A DNA stretch of 64,000 bases from Actinomyces succiniciruminis. Lineage in GTDB: Bacteria > Actinomycetota > Actinomycetes > Actinomycetales > Actinomycetaceae. Under the pieces are notes generated by a model that was given only the letters and a program-made list of their open reading frames with translations, ran no database searches and had not been told where the DNA came from. A program made the position numbers and the translations under genes. The stretch lies in the NCBI RefSeq assembly GCF_900002405.1, contig NZ_LK995542.1:21562-85561 (forward strand), in the 5' to 3' direction. Shown one piece after another: positions 61,102 to 64,000 of the stretch (position 1 is the first letter of the stretch; every line of letters begins with the position of its first letter).

Positions 61102-61221
61102 TGTCAAAATCGATGACAAACGAGTCCGGGGGCGTTGGCGGCAGCGAACAAAACGTTGGAATCATGCGGGTGCCGGGTCGGCTCTCGCTGACATCGAGAG
61201 TGTTTGTCATCAAAATTGACA
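61102..61221 (+). repeat. 120-bp centred-core palindromic element, copy G
   Basis: Left arm TGTCAAAATCGATGACAAAC; right arm on the opposite strand TGTCAATTTTGATGACAAAC. Core CGTTGGAATCATGCGG at 61154-61169, exactly 52 bases from both ends. Arm type: GATGACAAAC. Confidence 0.82.
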
Positions 61222-61253
61222 CTTCCGCCCCGGCCACAGCCCTGCACGTGAGC

Positions 61254-61277
61254 TCCCACGCACCAAACCGGAAGACC
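61254..61277 (-). repeat. Solitary ISL3-like end
   Basis: On the minus strand GGGTCTTCCGGTTTGGTGCG matches the insertion ends at 39499 and 40786. No opposite end or duplicated flank was found within the 61011-61391 gap, which otherwise holds only element copy G. Confidence 0.4.
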
Positions 61278-61391
61278 CTCTTTAGGTTGCGCCTATTCCA
61301 GGCCCAAGGCAACGGCGAGCTGCCGCGAAACCTCTGCCATGTCATCGTCTCCTCAAGGAGCTCTCCCTGGCTAACAGGGTGACGTCGCCCG

Positions 61392-62996
61392 CTACTCCCA
61401 CTCGATGGTGGCGGGGGGCTTGCTGGTCACGTCCAGCACCACGCGGTTGACCTCGGGAACGGCGTTGGTGATGCGCGTGGAGATGCGGGCCAGCACGTCG
61501 TAGGGCAGCCGCGTCCAGTCCGCCGTCATCGCGTCCTCACTGCTCACCGGCCGCAGCACCACCGGATGCCCGTAGGTGCGCCCGTCGCCCTGCACGCCCA
61601 CCGAGCGCACATCGGCCAGCAGCACCACCGGGCACTGCCAGATCTCCTCGTCCAGCCCGGCCGCCGTCAACTCCTCGCGGGCGATGCCGTCCGCGGCCCG
61701 CAGGATCCGCAGGTTCTCTCGCGTCACCTCGCCAATCACGCGAATGCCCAGACCCGGCCCGGGGAAGGGCTGGCGGGCCACGATCCCCTCGGGCACGCCC
61801 AACTCCCGCCCGATCGCACGCACCTCGTCCTTGAACAGCGCCCGCAGCGGCTCGATCAGCTCGAAGTCCAGATCCTCGGGCAGCCCACCCACATTGTGGT
61901 GGCTCTTGATGTTGGCGGCGCCCTCACCGCCGCCGGACTCCACCACGTCCGGGTACAGCGTGCCCTGCACCAGGAACTTGATCTCGCCGCCGGCGGCGCC
62001 GACCTCCGCGATCACGCGCCGCTGGGCGGCCTCGAAGGAGCGGATGAACTCCCGGCCGATGATCTTGCGCTTGGCCTCCGGCTCGGTGACGCCCGCGAGT
62101 GCGGTCAGGAAGCGCTCGGACTCGTCCACGGTGATCACGCGGATGCCCATGCCCCGGGCGTAGTCGCGCTCCACCTGCTCGCGCTCGCCGGCGCGCAGCA
62201 GGCCGTGGTCCACGAAGATGCAGGTCAGCTGGTCCCCGATGGCCCGGTGCACCAGGGCCGCCGCCACGGAGGAGTCGACGCCGCCGGACAGGCCGCAGAT
62301 GACGTGGGCGTCGCCCACCCGCTCGCGGATGCGCTCGACCTGCTCGTCGATGATGTTGCCCGGCGTCCAGGTGGCGGGGATGCCGGCGCCGTCGCGGAGG
62401 AAGTTGGCCAGCGCCTGCTGGCCGAACTGCGAGTGCATGACCTCGGGGTGCCACTGCAGCCCGTACAGGCGCCGGGCGGGGTCCTCGAAGGCGGCCACGG
62501 GCGTCTGCGAGGTGGAGGCGGTGACGGTGAATCCGGCCGGGGCGGCCTGCACGGCGTCGCCGTGGCTCATCCACACCGCCTGCCGGACGGGGGTGCCGGC
62601 GAACAGGCAGGAGTCGGGGTCGACGTCGGCGTCGGTGTGCCCGTACTCGCGGGTGCCGGTGCGCCCGACGGTGCCGCCGAGGGCCTGAGCCATCGTCTGG
62701 AAGCCGTAGCAGATGCCCAGCACCGGCACACCCGCGTCGAACAGGGCCGGGTCCACGCTCGGGGCGCCGTCGGCGTACACGGAGGCGGGCCCGCCGGACA
62801 GGATGATGGCGGTCGGCTGCTTGGCGAGCATGTCCGCCACCGGCATGCTGTGGGGCACGATCTCGGAGTACACGCTCGCCTCGCGCACACGGCGGGCGAT
62901 CAGCTGGGCGTACTGGGCACCGAAGTCCACCACGAGGACGGGGCCGATCCGGCCCTCCTCCCCGGTGGCACCATGGGGAGATGTCGTCACCGGCAC
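61392..62996 (-). CDS. guaA: GMP synthase (glutamine-hydrolysing)
   Basis: A 534-residue complete GuaA. Glutaminase domain with the nucleophile Cys96 ([11 protein letters not shown]) and catalytic His in [13 protein letters not shown]-pyrophosphatase domain with the PP-loop [13 protein letters not shown] near 240 and dimerisation domain ending KPPATIEWE. It makes GMP from XMP in purine synthesis. Start GTG at 62996 or GTG at 62990. The second, domain-only copy lies about 380 bases downstream. Confidence 0.95.
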   Translation of the reverse strand: MPVTTSPHGATGEEGRIGPVLVVDFGAQYAQLIARRVREASVYSEIVPHSMPVADMLAKQPTAIILSGGPASVYADGAPSVDPALFDAGVPVLGICYGFQTMAQALGGTVGRTGTREYGHTDADVDPDSCLFAGTPVRQAVWMSHGDAVQAAPAGFTVTASTSQTPVAAFEDPARRLYGLQWHPEVMHSQFGQQALANFLRDGAGIPATWTPGNIIDEQVERIRERVGDAHVICGLSGGVDSSVAAALVHRAIGDQLTCIFVDHGLLRAGEREQVERDYARGMGIRVITVDESERFLTALAGVTEPEAKRKIIGREFIRSFEAAQRRVIAEVGAAGGEIKFLVQGTLYPDVVESGGGEGAANIKSHHNVGGLPEDLDFELIEPLRALFKDEVRAIGRELGVPEGIVARQPFPGPGLGIRVIGEVTRENLRILRAADGIAREELTAAGLDEEIWQCPVVLLADVRSVGVQGDGRTYGHPVVLRPVSSEDAMTADWTRLPYDVLARISTRITNAVPEVNRVVLDVTSKPPATIEWE

Positions 62997-63110
62997 AGGA
63001 TAGCGGGATCCGCCGGTGCGACGACGACGGCGTCCGCGAGCGCCACAATCTCCCGGGCTCTCGACGGCGTCTGCGCGTCCCGCTCCCTCCGCCGGCCGGC
63101 GCGCCTGGAC

Positions 63111-63848
63111 TCACACCAGCAGGTAGGCGGCGGACAGCACCGTCAGCACAGTCACCAGTGGATCGAAGATCTTGTTGTCCATGCGCCCGGCCAGCCAGCG
63201 CCCTCCTAGCGCCGCGACCACCACAACCGGTGCCAGCGCCAGGTCCATCCACAGCGTGTCGGGCCGAATGATGCCCAAACCGATCGAGAAGGGCAGCTTG
63301 ACCAGGTTGACAATGAAGTAGAACCACGCCGTGGTCCCCAGGAAGGTCGCCACCGGGAAACGCGAGGCCAGGAAGTACATGCTGGTGACCGGCCCGCCGG
63401 CGTTGGCGGCCATGGTGGTGAAGCCGGCCAGGGTGCCGTAGACGGCTCGGCCGGCGCGCCCCTGAATCTGCGGCGGCCGCGGCAACCGCATGAGCACCAG
63501 GGTGACCGCAATCAGTGCCAGCAGCAGCACGCCGATGAACCTCTTGGTGACCTCATCGGAGGCCACCCGCAGAAAGAGCGCGCCCAGCACGACTCCCGCG
63601 AGTACTCCCGGTACCAGTCGGCGCAGCGTGTCCCAGTCGGCGTCGCGCCGGTACATGCTGATCGCCAGCACGTCACCCACGAGCAGCAGCACCAGCATGG
63701 TGCCGGTGGACTCCTTGGCGGGCAGTACGGTGGCGAACAGGGCCACCGCAAGTGTGGCCGCGCCGGGGAGCGCGGTCTTGGCCAGGCCGATCGCGGCGGC
63801 GGCGACGATGAGGATGATCCATGTCGGAGTGGACAACATTGTCAGCAC
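63111..63848 (-). CDS. TauE/SafE family permease
   Basis: A 245-residue membrane protein with about eight helices in two inverted halves, with the family glycine-rich turns (AIGLAKTALPGAATLAV; TMAANAGGPVTSMYFL). The family exports or imports sulfonates, sulfite or other organic anions; the actual substrate is unknown. Start GTG at 63848 with AGGA eight bases upstream; an ATG at 63839 is also possible. Confidence 0.85.
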   Translation of the reverse strand: MLTMLSTPTWIILIVAAAAIGLAKTALPGAATLAVALFATVLPAKESTGTMLVLLLVGDVLAISMYRRDADWDTLRRLVPGVLAGVVLGALFLRVASDEVTKRFIGVLLLALIAVTLVLMRLPRPPQIQGRAGRAVYGTLAGFTTMAANAGGPVTSMYFLASRFPVATFLGTTAWFYFIVNLVKLPFSIGLGIIRPDTLWMDLALAPVVVVAALGGRWLAGRMDNKIFDPLVTVLTVLSAAYLLV

Positions 63849-63949
63849 AAAGGCATCCTAAGGGATGTGCGCCCCGCCCGACGGGGCCCATGGTCGCATG
63901 CCGAGCATCGCCGCCCGACGTGCGACCCATCCCGGCTGGAAGGCGATTG

Positions 63950-64000
63950 ATGGCGACCGCACCACGCACCCCGGCGCAACGGCGCCTGCGGGGCCTACTT
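63950..64000 (+). CDS. Possible start of a gene running off the right edge
   Basis: An ATG at 63950 preceded by GGAAGG opens a frame (MATAPRTPAQRRLRGLL) that remains open to the window end. Too short to identify. Confidence 0.35.
   Translation, partial: MATAPRTPAQRRLRGLL

Overview
The window is high-GC DNA with dense, often overlapping genes, GTG and TTG starts, and actinobacterial signatures: an actinobacterial-type dapD, a three-subunit succinate dehydrogenase/fumarate reductase with one cytochrome b subunit, and a MoxR/DUF58/transglutaminase cluster. It looks like a member of the Actinomycetaceae (Actinomyces-like). That placement is inferred from gene content, not from a marker search.

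Layout. 1-10775 (minus): an apparent cell-envelope operon of sugar-phosphate transferase, cytidylyltransferase, a 1940-residue Ig/fibronectin-repeat protein, MoxR ATPase, DUF58 protein and a transglutaminase-type membrane protein cut by the window edge. 11844-14343: CPBP protease, decayed gene fragments, prfB. 14571-19505: two-component system plus ABC exporter. 19556-25952: phosphatase pair, dapD, sdhCAB. 26138-28879: a lower-GC island with a 36-residue peptide, a radical SAM/SPASM enzyme and an MFS exporter, probably a RiPP cassette. 28909-34148: methyltransferase, SDR, MerR regulon, DsbA-like protein. 34132-39428: two-component system divergent from a three-gene ABC exporter. 39429-41580: non-coding, built from nested repeats and two transposon-like insertions. 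41581-48215: hydrolase and LysR, then a Bce-type detoxification module whose kinase carries an in-frame amber codon. 48245-58794: ABC-F protein, oxidoreductases, HTH/zinc-ribbon protein, DUF4143 ATPase, anion transporter, GNAT. 59018-63848: aldo/keto reductase, a stand-alone GMP-synthase ATP-pyrophosphatase, complete guaA, TauE/SafE permease.

Two things are most worth following. First is the radical SAM peptide cassette. Second is a family of intergenic elements, mostly exactly 120 bp, with inverted arms starting TGTC and a 16-bp core, CGTTGNAATCATGCGG, at the geometric centre. There are six intact copies and one copy split by an insertion. The two arms of each copy match each other and differ between copies, while the core is nearly constant. 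Two non-coding insertions with ISL3-like ends and 8-bp target duplications sit at one of these elements.

The adjacent regulator/transporter sets suggest several envelope-stress or antimicrobial-defence modules. All functional statements come from reading translated motifs; no database search was possible.
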